DNA of 64,000 nt, taken from the NCBI GenBank assembly GCA_942159475.1, contig OW804094.1, forward strand, positions 54,804,966-54,868,965. Direction: 5' to 3'. This document shows positions 42,331-54,500 of the stretch, piece after piece. Numbering within the stretch: the stretch's first letter is position 1; each line of letters starts with the position of its first letter. This DNA is from Sthenelais limicola. Lineage: Eukaryota; Annelida; Polychaeta; Phyllodocida; Sigalionidae. The notes beneath the pieces were generated by a model. That model worked only from the letters and a program-made list of their open reading frames with translations. It searched no databases and was not told the origin of the DNA. The translations under genes were made by a program, and so were the position numbers.

Positions 42331-43440
42331 AAAGACGTCGGCACGTCGGGAACAGCCGACGTAAAATTCCATTGGCTGACGTCTGCTCCTTTCACGTCGG
42401 CCAAAGTCGCCTTCAATGTAGGCTTACATTTGATTTGATGTGAAAAGGATTGATATTCTAATTACCTATACATACATAGGCCTACTGATCTAGCCACTTC
42501 CTGGAATTGTATATTATGCAGAAGACATAATGAAACAAGATTCTTCCACACATAGAACTATGAAAATAGAATGTTATTAATTTGCATGTACTTCTATTTC
42601 CTTGCACGCATGCACTTCTATTTCCTTTTACCTGAAAACCCCTCGCAGACTCCTCAGGCACAACAATTCTGCAGATCTATCTCTTAGAGTGGCCGTACCC
42701 CTCCCCTCAAAATGTCAAACTATATGGGGGTCTCTGGATGGATGGATGGGTAACTTGTTATAGTACCCAACCAGCCTCCTGGACTCCCACATATATGTTC
42801 ATATAGTCCTCTGATACCAGATGACCAATGAATTATATCTTATTACCTACTACTGTCTTTGACTCAGTCTCTAAATGTTGCTATATCGAGCTATGACTTA
42901 TTACTGCTTCTCTGAGTTGCTGAATAACTTGTATTTGTACGATGAATCTACTGAATGAATTAATATGTGGATTAACATGTTTTAATGTCCGCCCCTCTAT
43001 ATCGGCTAACGTTAGAATCAATGTCGTAGATCCAAGACTTGATCAATAAAAGGATTAATGTCAAAAACTATAACCTCAAATCACCCCTACAAATACCAAC
43101 AGCATATATATGACATTTCGTAAACGAATATATGAATTACTTGTTAGAAGTTATCTGCCTCATGATGCCCTGTGAGCATCAACTACTTTATATAGTATCC
43201 ATTCTCAACCTCATCACCAACTCATGTATCATAAAAGTTTATTGTCTCATCTTACCATTTCACATAACTTAGAAACAACCTGTTGTACAATTATAATTTA
43301 TTTATTTCATTTATTTTATTCTTATCCTATTCCATGTTCGCGTTGAAATTCTGTAACAAATTCATGTATAAGTCAAGAATCAGACAGGCATACAACGGAA
43401 GAACTACTTAGGCAACTGCCTATCTAGAAAGTTGTGCAAC
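42331..43440. other. No recognisable gene
   Basis: A GACGTCGGC/ACGTCGG-rich segment lies at 42340-42420 and resembles 43905-43975, suggesting a dispersed short repeat. A short ATGG microsatellite lies near 42737. Confidence 0.45.
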
Positions 43441-43492
43441 CTTATTGTAATTCGATCAAAACAATAAAGAATTCTTGAAATGAAATGAAATG
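43441..43492 (+). repeat. Probable LINE 3' end with TGAAA-type tail
   Basis: ACAATAAAGAATTCTTGAAATGAAATGAAATG combines AATAAA with a short TGAAA tandem repeat (43475-43492). CR1/L2/Jockey-group LINEs often end in short tandem repeats of this kind. The upstream 3' UTR is not diagnostic. Confidence 0.45.
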
Positions 43493-44831
43493 TAGGGCCG
43501 AATTATACACATGCTAATATTAAGTGATCTTTGGTTAAAGTAAATAAGTAAATAAAGTAAATAATCCAGGTCTGGTTTGACTCTCAAATGTCTGCGAATG
43601 ATAAAACTGTAATGTTGGAATCAAACTGGGAACATTATGTTGATATCCAGATAATATTTAACCCCCAAATACTTAAAATGCACTAGAGAGCGAGTTTCAG
43701 ATAAATTCAGTTAAAATGTCCCCAGAAGGCACCATTTCATTGGGGTTTTTTTAAATTTCGGGGGGGGGGGGGGGCATGCCCCCAACTCCCCTAGTCTTTT
43801 ATTAATCCCGCCCTGACATAGGTGCAATATGGTTTCGGCCATAGCTGTTTTTTCATGAGAATTTGCAGGTACCATTACAATTTTTTTGTAGGTAAAAAAT
43901 GGCCTGCGTCAGTAACAAATGGCCGACGTGGGGCTTGTCCACGTCGGCCACATTGGCCGGCGTCACTAAAACGTTTTCGGGAACACTGCAAAGGCTTAGC
44001 AGAATCCGCTAAAACTACAGGAACTGGTTGCTGTTGTACAAATGGATCCGTCTTATTTTTTTCCGCCTGTCCACAACCTTCTTAAAAGGGGCAAAGTGCT
44101 ACTGGAGAAACTTTTAATTTCTTCTTTTTTTCTTCGACTTCTTCTTTCCAACACAGAGAACAGCAGGATGAGCTTCAACTGACTGTCTATTAATAAAAAT
44201 TGCTTCAAGAAGGAAGTTTCTCTCCAGTTGTTCCAACCATCTTAGGTCTACCCCTGGGTTTAACCCAAATAGTAACCTTTTCATTTTCTCTTAGAATTAT
44301 TTTTGATTTGGGAATCCTAGCTGGGTCCTGTGCTAGTATAATAACTGTAATAATTAAGTCCCTCTCCCGATGGATCCGGGTCTGGTTTGACTCTAATGCC
44401 AGTCCCACACATGCAGCAAAAGTGAATGGACTAAATCTGGCTTCCTATAATACTTGTATTAGCTTGTATTGCTTGGGATGGAGTTTTCCCTCGCCCATCT
44501 ACAACATTCTATTAAATCAAAGACATCAAGATTCACCAGCTCGGACTAGGAAGTTTAGGATACAGAAATCATTCTCCAAGGTAAGGGAAACCTGAGTAAA
44601 TTCACTCTAAATACCGGGGTAGGAAATTCGAGGACCGTTAATATCTAGAGCTAGAACACATTTCTTGCAACTGCAAAGCAACTGCAAAGCAATAGCCCAT
44701 GGCTCTGGGCTCCTAGTGCCTTAAATCAACAAATTGACACAACTCCTCCATATCTTTTATTATAGCAGAGGGGCCACGTGACGTTTATCCTCCATACTAT
44801 AGCAAACAGGGACAGACAGAGGGAGGCAGAG
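43493..44831. other. No recognisable gene
   Basis: A 15-G run lies at 43760-43774. Open frames at 43822-44085 and 44200-44595 (plus), and an opposite frame at 44205-44408 containing KPRGRPKMVG (AT-hook-like), are unsupported. GGTCTGGTTTGACTCT occurs at about 43571 and 44380. Confidence 0.4.
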
Positions 44832-45270
44832 TGTTAGAATCAGGTAAATACTTTTGAGTTATTTCATTTTACACATTGTATTTTTATATTCGTATTCAGG
44901 TATTATTTGGTTTTCCTTGATTGTGTATTGTACTATATTTTGGTAGGCTATAGACTATTGGACATCTGCCCGTGATTATTGTCTAGTCAGAATTCATTAG
45001 TATCACTATCCTATTTCAATATCTATCGGTTTTAGTCTCTATACCTTAGTTATTATTACATCATCATAACATATCATATTTCAATACCTTTCCATATTAA
45101 TTCGTATTAATCTAGGTTAATAGGTTTGATATTATCATTATTACAACCTCGCTCAAATTCTCATATAATTCTTACGATATATCCTCAACGTTCTTGCTCT
45201 TTCCATTTACCTTTATAACTCCCTGTGCCCGACGGAACCTGTTAAATTCCCTCAATAAGAGCTAATCAGA
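44832..45270 (+). repeat. Diverged relative of the LTR at 17.8 kb
   Basis: It starts TGTTAGAATCAGG (compare TGTTAAGAATAAT at 17802) and shares AGGTTAATAG-TTTGATATTATCATT (45114 versus 18056), the CTCTTCC/CTCTTTCCATTTACC segment, and the CCCTGT-C-GAC-GAACC segment. The half with AATAAA and the primer-binding site is absent, so this is a truncated old copy. Confidence 0.5.
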
Positions 45271-46860
45271 GAAAGCTTTAAGATCCGACTTACATTTACA
45301 GCTGAATTTTATTCTTTACAGGAGCTAGTATGAAGAGGAAGTACACCAACAAGAAAATGAAGAACCAAATTGATGTTAATAAAAACATGTAATTGACACC
45401 CCAAATCACGTCAATATTTTGCCCAGAATTAGGATTAAGTCAACATTAAACTAGAGTAAATACAGACAGGTTAAGTTAATGTTAATAAAATCCACCCAAA
45501 TTTTATGTTAAACTATAAACTACTTGGTGTTAAGTTAACTACTTGGTTAACATTAATCTTAAAGCTAACCTGAACGTTAAAATGAGGTTAATATTAACGC
45601 TAATGTCAACATCAATTTTACTCGCATCTCGCGCAATATTCTAAGCGACTGAAACCAATGAGTTAGTTAACAGATGTATTATAATACATCCTTTCAATCA
45701 TGAAAATAGAAAATAATCGAGTCATAAATTTGAATTTTACCGGTAATCTTATTTTTTTAAAAAAAACAGATTAGTTGGCATGATACGTTGTTTTCAGAGC
45801 AATGCGTGTATAATAAAACCTGATAGGATCTGAATAAAGTGGGAGTGTTTTTAGGGTATAGTAATATATTGGCCTTAAATGAATAAAAAAATATTAAGGG
45901 TACAGATATAGTCAGTAACGAAATCATAGGAAGAGATTATTCCATGATAGTGGCACCCTATAGAAATGTTAATGGAGTTAAGAAAACACTTGCAGTTTAT
46001 GAATTGTGTTGCCTCAGAATATGCCTAATTTAAATGCAATGTATAAACAAACTTTTACCGTTAACTGATTTAACTTTTAGGTTGTATACTTGTATACAGA
46101 CATACACTTGTATACATGCATGTACTGATTGTACATGCATCTGAATAACCGGAAAAAGCTAGGAAGATGTACTGTATTCAAGAAAACACAACTATATAAT
46201 AATGATCCACAACTGGAGAATAACAGTAAATAAGAGACAAAGTATGCTGCCTATAGATATATATGCCGACAAAAAATTGCGTTAACCCATCGATCTCTTA
46301 GACTAAGTTAGAGTATGAGTTACATCATTACACTGGTCGATGGTGCATGAATATTTCATGGTTTGTTGTGGCAATTTATCATATTTGATCAGAAAATAAA
46401 TAAGGTTTCCATTCAGTTGTCGTTCATGGGCATAGTAGTAAATGAAATATGTCGTCTTTGTCAGGCTCACCTGCGGACCTTTGCATTATTTCTAAGCGCG
46501 GCACCGGTGGAGCTGCATGGGAGCGACATAACGGTGCGCACTCGAGAGACTTCACTCAATAAATCTGTTGTGTTCAGATCAGTCACGGTCTTCCTGTCAA
46601 GGTCAGCTGCCATCCTAACAGAACAAAAAGGCTGAATCACCTTCCTGTTTCATAGGAAAAAAAGCTAATGTTGGCCCTCCCCCTTTAAAACTTGCAGCAT
46701 CACTCTTTGTTGTCATAGTTGTTATATTTAGAACGCATTTGTAACCACTTAAATGAACAGAGCTAACTGATATAGCTTGATATCTTGACCTTAAATAACG
46801 CGTCCGTTGCCATGCCTACTTCTCATTAAACCACATGTGGTTTAACACTTACAATTTAAC
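45271..46860. other. No recognisable gene
   Basis: 45390-45610 is rich in GTTAA/TTAAC strings, a degenerate simple repeat. The frame 46363-46635 is unrecognised. Confidence 0.45.
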
Positions 46861-47057
46861 TATATCTTTTTTTATTTTTTTTTATAAAAGTTTTTATTGC
46901 ACACAATTGCAGGTAAACCTGGTATTTTCATGTGGTACAAGCTCCAACGTATATATGTATGTACGTATGTATGTATACGTATGTCCAAAGCGCAATGTAG
47001 CAAGCCATATTGTGAAGTACAATATTATAGCAATAGACAACGAGGATTTTAGCGTGA

Positions 47058-47128
47058 GAACTGTCTGTACTCCCATAGACGTCACAAGGCCGAAGGCCGA
47101 GGGACGTCTATGGGAGTACAGACAGTTC
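47058..47128. repeat. Perfect inverted repeat, 26 bp arms, 19-base loop
   Basis: GAACTGTCTGTACTCCCATA.. (47058-47083) is the exact complement of 47103-47128. The arms extend outward imperfectly through GGATTT-AGCG on both sides (about 47044-47140). The loop has a duplicated AAGGCCG. It is likely a foldback element or part of one. Confidence 0.93.
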
Positions 47129-48339
47129 GAACGCTAAATCCGAGTTGTATATTGATTTTAGTCCGTGATGGAACACCGTGGTGGCGCCACTAGACCAACG
47201 CGGTCTGTAGTATAATAAGTGCACGCGAAATCTTACCCAAAATGGACTAAAAGGTGGTAGACCGAGGTAGACCGAGTTGCTTCTGAGCGTACGAGGCACC
47301 TATGTTGTCCACCGAGCACTTTACACAATGGTTTTCTTACTTTTATTCCATGAATGATTTTATGTGGGAGAAACACAACATTTTACCTATTTGCTATGGG
47401 GGAGGAGAGACAGACAATGGGAGAGGATGGAGAAAGACAGGGTGGGGGTGGGGCAGAGAGAGGAGAGCTAGAGACAGAGATGAGAGATGCTGGGAGGGAG
47501 AGAGGAGAGAGAGTCTAGCTAGAGAGAGAGGGAGACACACACATACACACAAAAAGGGAGAAAGAGAAAAAGCTGTTATTATTACAAAGGAATTGAACTT
47601 TGAAACAAACTGCCTCGTGATGTTAGAAAATGTAAGATTAAAGGAGAAATTGGAGTAAAACTGAAGAAATTATTCAACGTGCTGTGAATCTGATTAGGTT
47701 TTTCAACAGAAATACAGCCATGGGCCGTAAAGGTACGCCACTCCCACGGCCAAATTATAGAATAAATAATGTAAGGATAAGGATACAATACAAGGATCAT
47801 GATGTTCTAACAGTTTTTCCTATTTGCTACAGATAGGGAAAGAGACAAGATAATCAGTATTCGGAACATGCGATGGCGACACACAGGCGTTCTTGACAGG
47901 GTCACACTTCATGTATCACTGACTGATGACAACAATAGAAGCACCTCATACAAGAGAGAAAACAGGCGGTAAGTGGAATGGAGATTTCTTCTAAACCGTC
48001 CAATCACAGCTAATTAGTAATCAGTGTGGCGTGAGCCTTCATACAGGTAGGAGGTATTGAATTAAAATTTTAGGGATGTATACTTATGACGCAATAAGGT
48101 ATAACACTTCAGCGAAAATCCATATAGGCATAGGCGATCGATAAGGAAGTTTCTTCTAGTTGTCATTATACCCTGTGTGGAGGACATTATATGTAGTTTG
48201 TGAAGGTATCTGGGGTGAAAATGTGATTTTGAAGCCTTTTTTAAATCGGGATCTCCACACTATTTATAGCCTGGGAAAGCTCCTGCGGGATACTATGTCA
48301 TTTCCCACAGCCTACTACGTCATTTCCAGGGGGACCTAA
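47129..48339. other. No recognisable gene; GA-rich tract
   Basis: 47400-47565 is purine-rich low-complexity DNA, so frames across it are artefacts. The rest shows nothing recognisable. Confidence 0.5.
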
Positions 48340-48710
48340 CTGCATTCAGAGGAATGGGAGAGTGAAGAAGAGGGGAGGGAGAGAATGGGGGTATGGGAGA
48401 GGGGGAGGGGAGGGAGAGGGTGTAGGAGGGGGAGAGTGAAGAAAAGGGAGAGGTGGGGGAATAGGAGAGGGGGAGGGAAAGAAGAAGGGGAGGGAAAAGA
48501 GGGGAGGAAGAGGATGTAGGGGAAGGGAGAGAGGGGAAGGAGAGAAATTTATGGCGGGGAGCATGAAGAAGAGGGGAGGGAGAGGGGGAATTGAAGATGG
48601 GGTTGGGAGAGAAAAACAGGTATGAAAGACAGAAGAGGCGGGGGGGGGGAAGAGAGAGAGGGGGAAGTGTGGGGAGAGAAGGTGAGCGTCTGGAGGACGG
48701 GTAGTAGAGA
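48340..48710. repeat. Purine-rich (GGGAGAGG) low-complexity tract
   Basis: About 370 bp of G/A with irregular GGGAGGGAGAG units. The opposite-strand Pro/Ser frame is an artefact. Confidence 0.9.
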
Positions 48711-50237
48711 TATAAAATTCTACCCTTTAATATGTTCCTTATAATAGTGTATATTTATAATTTTAGAGCCAAACTTGAAATTTAAATAGTTTTGTAAAAA
48801 TTGAAATTGGTTAAAATTGAAATCCATTATTTGAAAATGTCATCACTCTGGCCATATTTTGGGCAATATTCGCCATTTAACTAGTATTCCAATTACTTTG
48901 ACATTAGTTTAATTTGCTTTCATTTCTTCCTAGAGCCAATTATTTGAGAATTTGATATCTACAGTACATATGTCATCAATGGAATTTGGGCATCAGCCTT
49001 ATAAAATAATCTAGATGCTCTATCATTCTGATTTCGGACAAGATGTTTGCTCATCCCCAAAGCCACCCAAAACCATGCCGAAATAGGTCATTTTTTACCT
49101 TTTCGATCCTCTACTCATACCCTTTTTATTCCTCGTGACAATATTGGAACCACACATGTGATATATCAACAGATGCGGAAATTTGTTTACCACAAAGTGC
49201 AGAGATAATATTAGTATTCATCAATTCTTCATGAAATGGGAGAGATTTGATGGCCACAAAGTCCTTATGTTTTTACAATTTTAAAGTTTTTCAGAAACAG
49301 TTACCATGGCAACTTGACCATCAAACATAATTTCCAAGAAGTGACATGCAGTTGTACCAAACTGTTCCCCACATTGTAAGCTCTGATAATATGTATACTT
49401 TTTCAGAACTCGTATAAAAAATAAAAAGTAATCAGGGTTCAAGTGGAGGGATGTCTGGCAACATAAGGTTTATGGACCTTATTTAGCGGCTTGGGCTAGC
49501 GCGAGGGAAAGCAATTAAGCTGTGGTGGATGTGATTGAGGGGTAAGGGGAGGCACAGCCCTATGGGGGAGATGACCAAGATAGTAAACAAACACAGGAGC
49601 GGCTATGGCAGAAATGGCAGAGTGGTTATGGCAGAGTGGTAAAGGAATTTGAATCAAATTGTTGAAAGGAGAGAATGGAGGAAATAAAGAGATCTTAATA
49701 CATCCTGTACATCACTGTGTGTAAGCATCACAGTAGGAATCATTTACCTAAAAAGAAAAGACTATTGACCTAAAAAGAATAAAAAAAAGTTGCTTGAATG
49801 TATAGCCTCTTTCTGGTAGTCACCCCTCTCTCAACTGGTCTAGATTTGGCTGATGTATTTGTATGTAACATGCGCCTTCAGCAAGTGCCTTGAGCTGGAG
49901 AGGAGAGAGAGAGGGATTACATTTATATAAGCCTATGGCTATGGTGGAGATTGGTGAGAAGAGCGCCATCCTGCACCGCACTGACCACTGTGGTGGAGAT
50001 AAAACTCAGGGTTGCAGGGAGACATGAGCAGCGAGGCATGACACGTTGCATAACTGGGGATTGTCGTTATGTAGCGGAAATGTGACAATATAGTGGCCAG
50101 GCCTGAATTCTGGTAGCTGTCTATCAATGCTCCCTGCGTAAATCTGGGTCGATTTTAATTAGTAGGTAATAACTAGCAAAGTGCCCGTCCTTCGAACAGT
50201 TAAGAAGAGGTAGGTTCTGTTAGATAGAAATCTCTCA
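48711..50237. other. No recognisable gene
   Basis: One GTTACCATGGCAAC X-box-like match lies at 49300-49313, as in the TTAA element at 25.9-27.2 kb. Short GA stretches occur near 49900. Nothing coding is recognised. Confidence 0.45.
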
Positions 50238-50464
50238 CTCTCCTCGCCTCCTACTCATTCCCTCCCTCTCCCTCTCTTCTATCTCTCTTTCTCTGCCCCC
50301 CTCCCCCTCTCCTGCCCTCTTCCCTCCGTTCTCCCCCTCCCTCTCCCTCTCCTCTTTTCCTCTCCCTCAATTCCCCTTGGTTTCTTCTACCTCCCCTCCC
50401 CATCTCCCCCTCCCATGCTCTCCCTCCTCACTTAGACTTAATTCTCTCCACTCCTCTGTCTCCC
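50238..50464. repeat. CT-rich tract abutting the second gag
   Basis: Irregular CTCCCTCTCC units cover about 225 bp immediately beyond the gag stop. They occupy the place where an RT ORF would be expected. Confidence 0.85.
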
Positions 50465-51508
50465 TCATACCAAAGTGGAATTCCCCACCTTCTTCTGGGG
50501 ACACCCCACGGCCCGGTGGTCTTGTTTACAAACTCTACAGTGGTGCTTACGAGGGCAGTTGGCATTTGAATTGGAACAATTCCTGTAGTTCCAGTCATAA
50601 CAAATGTCTGGGGGAAAGTCGGCTGGCACTCCCTTCTTATCATCTTGCCCTTGCTTACGACAATTGCCCGTAGCACCTTGCTGAGATGATGACTTAGCAA
50701 CTTTGCGAAAGGAGGGACTAATTCCTACAGCAACACATAGGGGATCCCCCGCAACAAAGGTGGGGAGCTTGCCGGTCGACACCTTGTCGACCATACGATG
50801 GTCATACATGGAGTAAGCCTTGTCAAGGAAGGAATCATTTATACCCTCCTCAGTGAGGAAGCTCATATGGTCGAGATAAGCCGGGAGGTCACCACCATTC
50901 TCCAGGATAGAAATGGCCACACGCACCATGCCATGTACAAGTTCACGGTATGTTAGCTTATGGTGGTCTAAGTTCTTGACAGGAATCTTGTTTAATAGAT
51001 GTTGGACATAAAACTCAGGCCTAAAAGGCATACCTTTGTCTTTGATGGAGGCAGAAGGATCCAGCAAGAGGGCGACATCACGAAGAGCTGACATAATACC
51101 AGGGTCAAGTAGGCCCGAGCCTTGACCACCACCACCACCGGGAGCGAAGGACTGGCCAAACGAGTTTCCACCCAAGCCCATGCCACCCATGCCACCATGA
51201 CCACCGCTGGTAGGAACCAGTTTTAGCACTTTCTCAAAATCACCCGAAAGTTTATCCATGCTAGTTAGCAAGTCACTAATTTGTCCAGATTGATCCAGGT
51301 TCATACGGCGTAGTTCAGCTGGGGTTAAATCATCCGTGGTGTCCTCTGCTTTAGTTAGAGCTTCCAACGTGGAAACGTCCAAGTATTTCTGCCAGTTAGT
51401 GTCCGCATCTTTAGCAGCTTTGCATTTAGCAACGGCATCTGCACGAAACCTGCAATTAGTGGTACCAGCTCGTACGTGGGAATAACAACAGGCAGCACAC
51501 TTGCCCAT
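50465..51508 (-). CDS. Second Ngaro-type gag, about 347 residues, orphaned
   Basis: This is homologous to the gag at 16-17 kb. Shared landmarks are the start MGKCAACCYSHV (versus MGLCTACGYNH), MPFRPEFYVQHLLNKIPVKNLDHHKLTYRELVHGMV, and the C-terminal CYDWNYRNC...CPRKHHCRVCKQDHRAVGCPQ, with C-x7-C-x6-C-x3-H then C-x2-C-x3-H-x4-C. The frame extends 18 codons upstream to 51562, but the Met at 51508 matches the homologue's start and is preferred. A Gly-rich linker (GGHGGMGGMGLGG) replaces the Thr/Pro linker. An ATG overlaps the stop (ATGA) and opens a short frame into the CT-rich tract. No RT or recombinase follows, so the element is truncated or interrupted, although gag itself is intact. Confidence 0.85.
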   Translation of the reverse strand: MGKCAACCYSHVRAGTTNCRFRADAVAKCKAAKDADTNWQKYLDVSTLEALTKAEDTTDDLTPAELRRMNLDQSGQISDLLTSMDKLSGDFEKVLKLVPTSGGHGGMGGMGLGGNSFGQSFAPGGGGGQGSGLLDPGIMSALRDVALLLDPSASIKDKGMPFRPEFYVQHLLNKIPVKNLDHHKLTYRELVHGMVRVAISILENGGDLPAYLDHMSFLTEEGINDSFLDKAYSMYDHRMVDKVSTGKLPTFVAGDPLCVAVGISPSFRKVAKSSSQQGATGNCRKQGQDDKKGVPADFPPDICYDWNYRNCSNSNANCPRKHHCRVCKQDHRAVGCPQKKVGNSTLV

Positions 51509-54500
51509 GCTTAAGAATAATCCTAACACACAATTCGTAACAAAAGTCAAAGCACTTTCCACAATCAGTATGAGGAAGGCGTATGGTTGGATCCAAAGCG
51601 ATGCAGCAAGTGAGTGTGACCTAGTGAGTGTGGTTGTAAGAAAGGGAACTCCCTCTAGGTGGCGCCTCTGGCCTACCTCAAATTTATATAAACATATACA
51701 AGTATATATTGAAAAATATAGATGTTCTATCTTCTAATAAGGAAAGAGAGTTTTATGGGAAGGGTTCAGACGACCGTCGTTACATTTATTCCTTTAGGTT
51801 TTCAATTGCTTCCCATTATTGGTTCATTGCATATGAAACAGTGTACACGACTTAGAAAGTCTTCAAAAAACCACATCTAGTATTTTAGTACTCATCACAT
51901 TTGTCAGAGGTGTGGGAATCGTGTACTGCATACACAGACAAATTCAATTTCATGCGGGGTGTTATTGCATTGGGAAAAAACACTGCGCACAAAGACCTAC
52001 ATTTTATGCCGAAAGAGGTAGAATGAATTCCGAGAAAATGCGAGGAGACCGAACAGAAACAATTTTTGCAGGCGAAACTGGTCCATGTTTCGCAGCTCGT
52101 TGCACTGACTCTAATTACCGAACTAGCTTTTACAGCTGGGCTTTTGGAATAAACGTCATTTATATTCAAACAGCGAAATTCTCCTTTCGTTTCCTCTGAC
52201 GCTTTGGTTGTGTTTAAGTTTTGAGCGGAGTAGGATTAGAGTCCAACAGGAACATAATAACCCAAACAAAAAGTCTGCCATCCCATTTTCTGAGCCACAC
52301 ATATGCACCAGACGAAGGCGTTTAATTGCTTAGTGAAAAAAATGAAAGTGTTCTTTCAGAGATACAACAAAGCAATTTCCCTTTGTAAAGTCTGCCACCG
52401 TGCTCACCGTCCTTACCAATTTCAGAATTAATGTCATATTAAACGATTTTGGGGATTTCTGAAGTGTCTTGTCAATAAGTCCTTTCTCACTTCAAAAATT
52501 ATTTATATCTATAAGTCTTTATGCTTAAAGTGGTAAGGATCATAACATCTGTATCTTCCTTGGGCATCTTTCCTCTGAGAAGCAAAGTTCACTACAAATT
52601 ATAATTATTCCAGTAAATCCAAAATCTGTATACTATTATATGTGTAATGTATATCACATATTCTTAATATACATCAGTTACATATTAATATAAAGTTAGG
52701 AGTTCAATATAGTGACTGAAAGCAACGAGTTAGTTAGCTGTCTTATTATATCTGCTCTTACTAATCTAAATGAAACGAATAAAATCAGTATCTTTATCTT
52801 ACCCGAATATTGGTGAAAGCAATTTATTTAGTCTCTTCCACTAATGGAAATTACAAAACGTACAAAGAAGTATTTAAAACTGAAAGAGAAAATAGGCGCT
52901 TGGGCCCAATTTTAGAAATTGTTTGTGCAAGCGCAGGGGAAAAGGTTATGCTTTACACTAGTTTACTCGAATGTGTCATGCCTGACAGAAACCAAGATGC
53001 GTGGCAGAACGCACGTGATGGCAAAATTAGTTTAGAGTCCTAACCTTGCTGGTGACTTCCAGAACCATGCCACTGAATAGAGACCATGAAGGTTTCTTTA
53101 GCAAGACTTCGGCTTGTATTGTTAACACACTTTTTAAAAGCTTTTTCACTCTCACAGTATGTGGCCATCGTTAGGGGACACGATGGCCAGACTAAGAATG
53201 ACCGTCGTTAAAATGTGGAGACTGTTCTCAAGAGACCTCCTATACTTATTGCCTGCGGTTCTAGGAGCGAGATGGGTATAGAGAAGCTGAAATAACGTTA
53301 TTAAATAGCTCCGTATAATTGCATGTACCTTTAATTGGCTATCATTGTTATGAACCTGTATGTCCAAGTCCAGGTCATCAAAGGTGACAGGCCGCCAGCT
53401 GTTTTCCTTTGGTTATCTAAGATATACCTTCGATGATCATAGAGTATCTTTGTTATTACAGGTATAATCTAAGGGATTGATGACATCGCTTTGACTAATT
53501 TACCAGGAAACCTGAACCAAATGGGCGAGATGTAACAATTGCTCTATGAATAACCAGGCTAGTTGTTTTTTGTTGAGCTGGTTCTGTAGGTGGAGATTGG
53601 TGGCCAGGTCCTCGATCGTTATACATGGTTCACTGCATGGCCTACTGTTTTTATTGCTTTGGAAATTGCCATTCAAGTAGCTTGGACAAAGAGAAATGAT
53701 CTGCATGACTCAGACATTAAAATAAAGAAATTTATTCCGGATTGTACATCCACGTAACTGCCTTCTCGAAGCACTGGTAATCGAATTTGAAGGAGCTACG
53801 AATCCATATCGACTTTAGCAGTCATAATCAAGGATCTGCATGTGGTATGTCTTTGAATCTGATGCAGAATGCTATCTTGAATATAGAAGCAATACCAAAT
53901 CAGAAGTAAACGCCATCGATTTCCGGGCTAATTGAAACAGATTCTTTAAGAACTTGCAATTAAGAAATATATATTTAAAGTATAGATCTATGTAAAATAA
54001 AGTATAGATTTTGGAAAGAGTGTCAATAAATTGATTTTCAACCCTTCAAGGGATTATTAAAGTGACACTTGCCGCTGGAACCGGGCCGCTGAGCTCTTGC
54101 ATGTTTTTGGGAAATTTGCCGAAGTCTGAACCATATTCTAGATCAGTATGTCAGTAACCAAAGTCATGCATTTGGCCTATTTAAGCGTTTAAAACTCCAA
54201 ATTTCTACCGTCGCTGTGTGAAGTCGAATGACTGAATAAAACAGAACTAGCTTGGCAGCAATCTGGATGGGACCTCTGATTTGTAGAAAGTAGAATTTGT
54301 GATTATTATTACATATTTATTTGTGATATATTTTATGTATAGGCCTACTATTCCTATGCAAAAATGACCTTTCCTCACGTTTTGGGCTATAGATTCCTTA
54401 ATATGTTTAGCCCTATATATATATAGTGTTATATCAATTTTTTAGAATTATATAGAGGAGAATATATTTTCAGGAAATATAACCCTGAAACCTCTCTTTC

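Noticed and set aside
44200..44595. Plus-strand frame of 131 residues with hydrophobic stretches
   Set aside because: It resembles no known family, has mixed composition, and has an equally open opposite strand. There is no support for a gene.
47108..47299. Small minus-strand frame considered as a gene
   Set aside because: It overlaps the hairpin region and has no recognisable domain or start context.
48346..48564. Pro/Ser-rich minus-strand frame
   Set aside because: It is an artefact of the GGGAGAGG purine tract.
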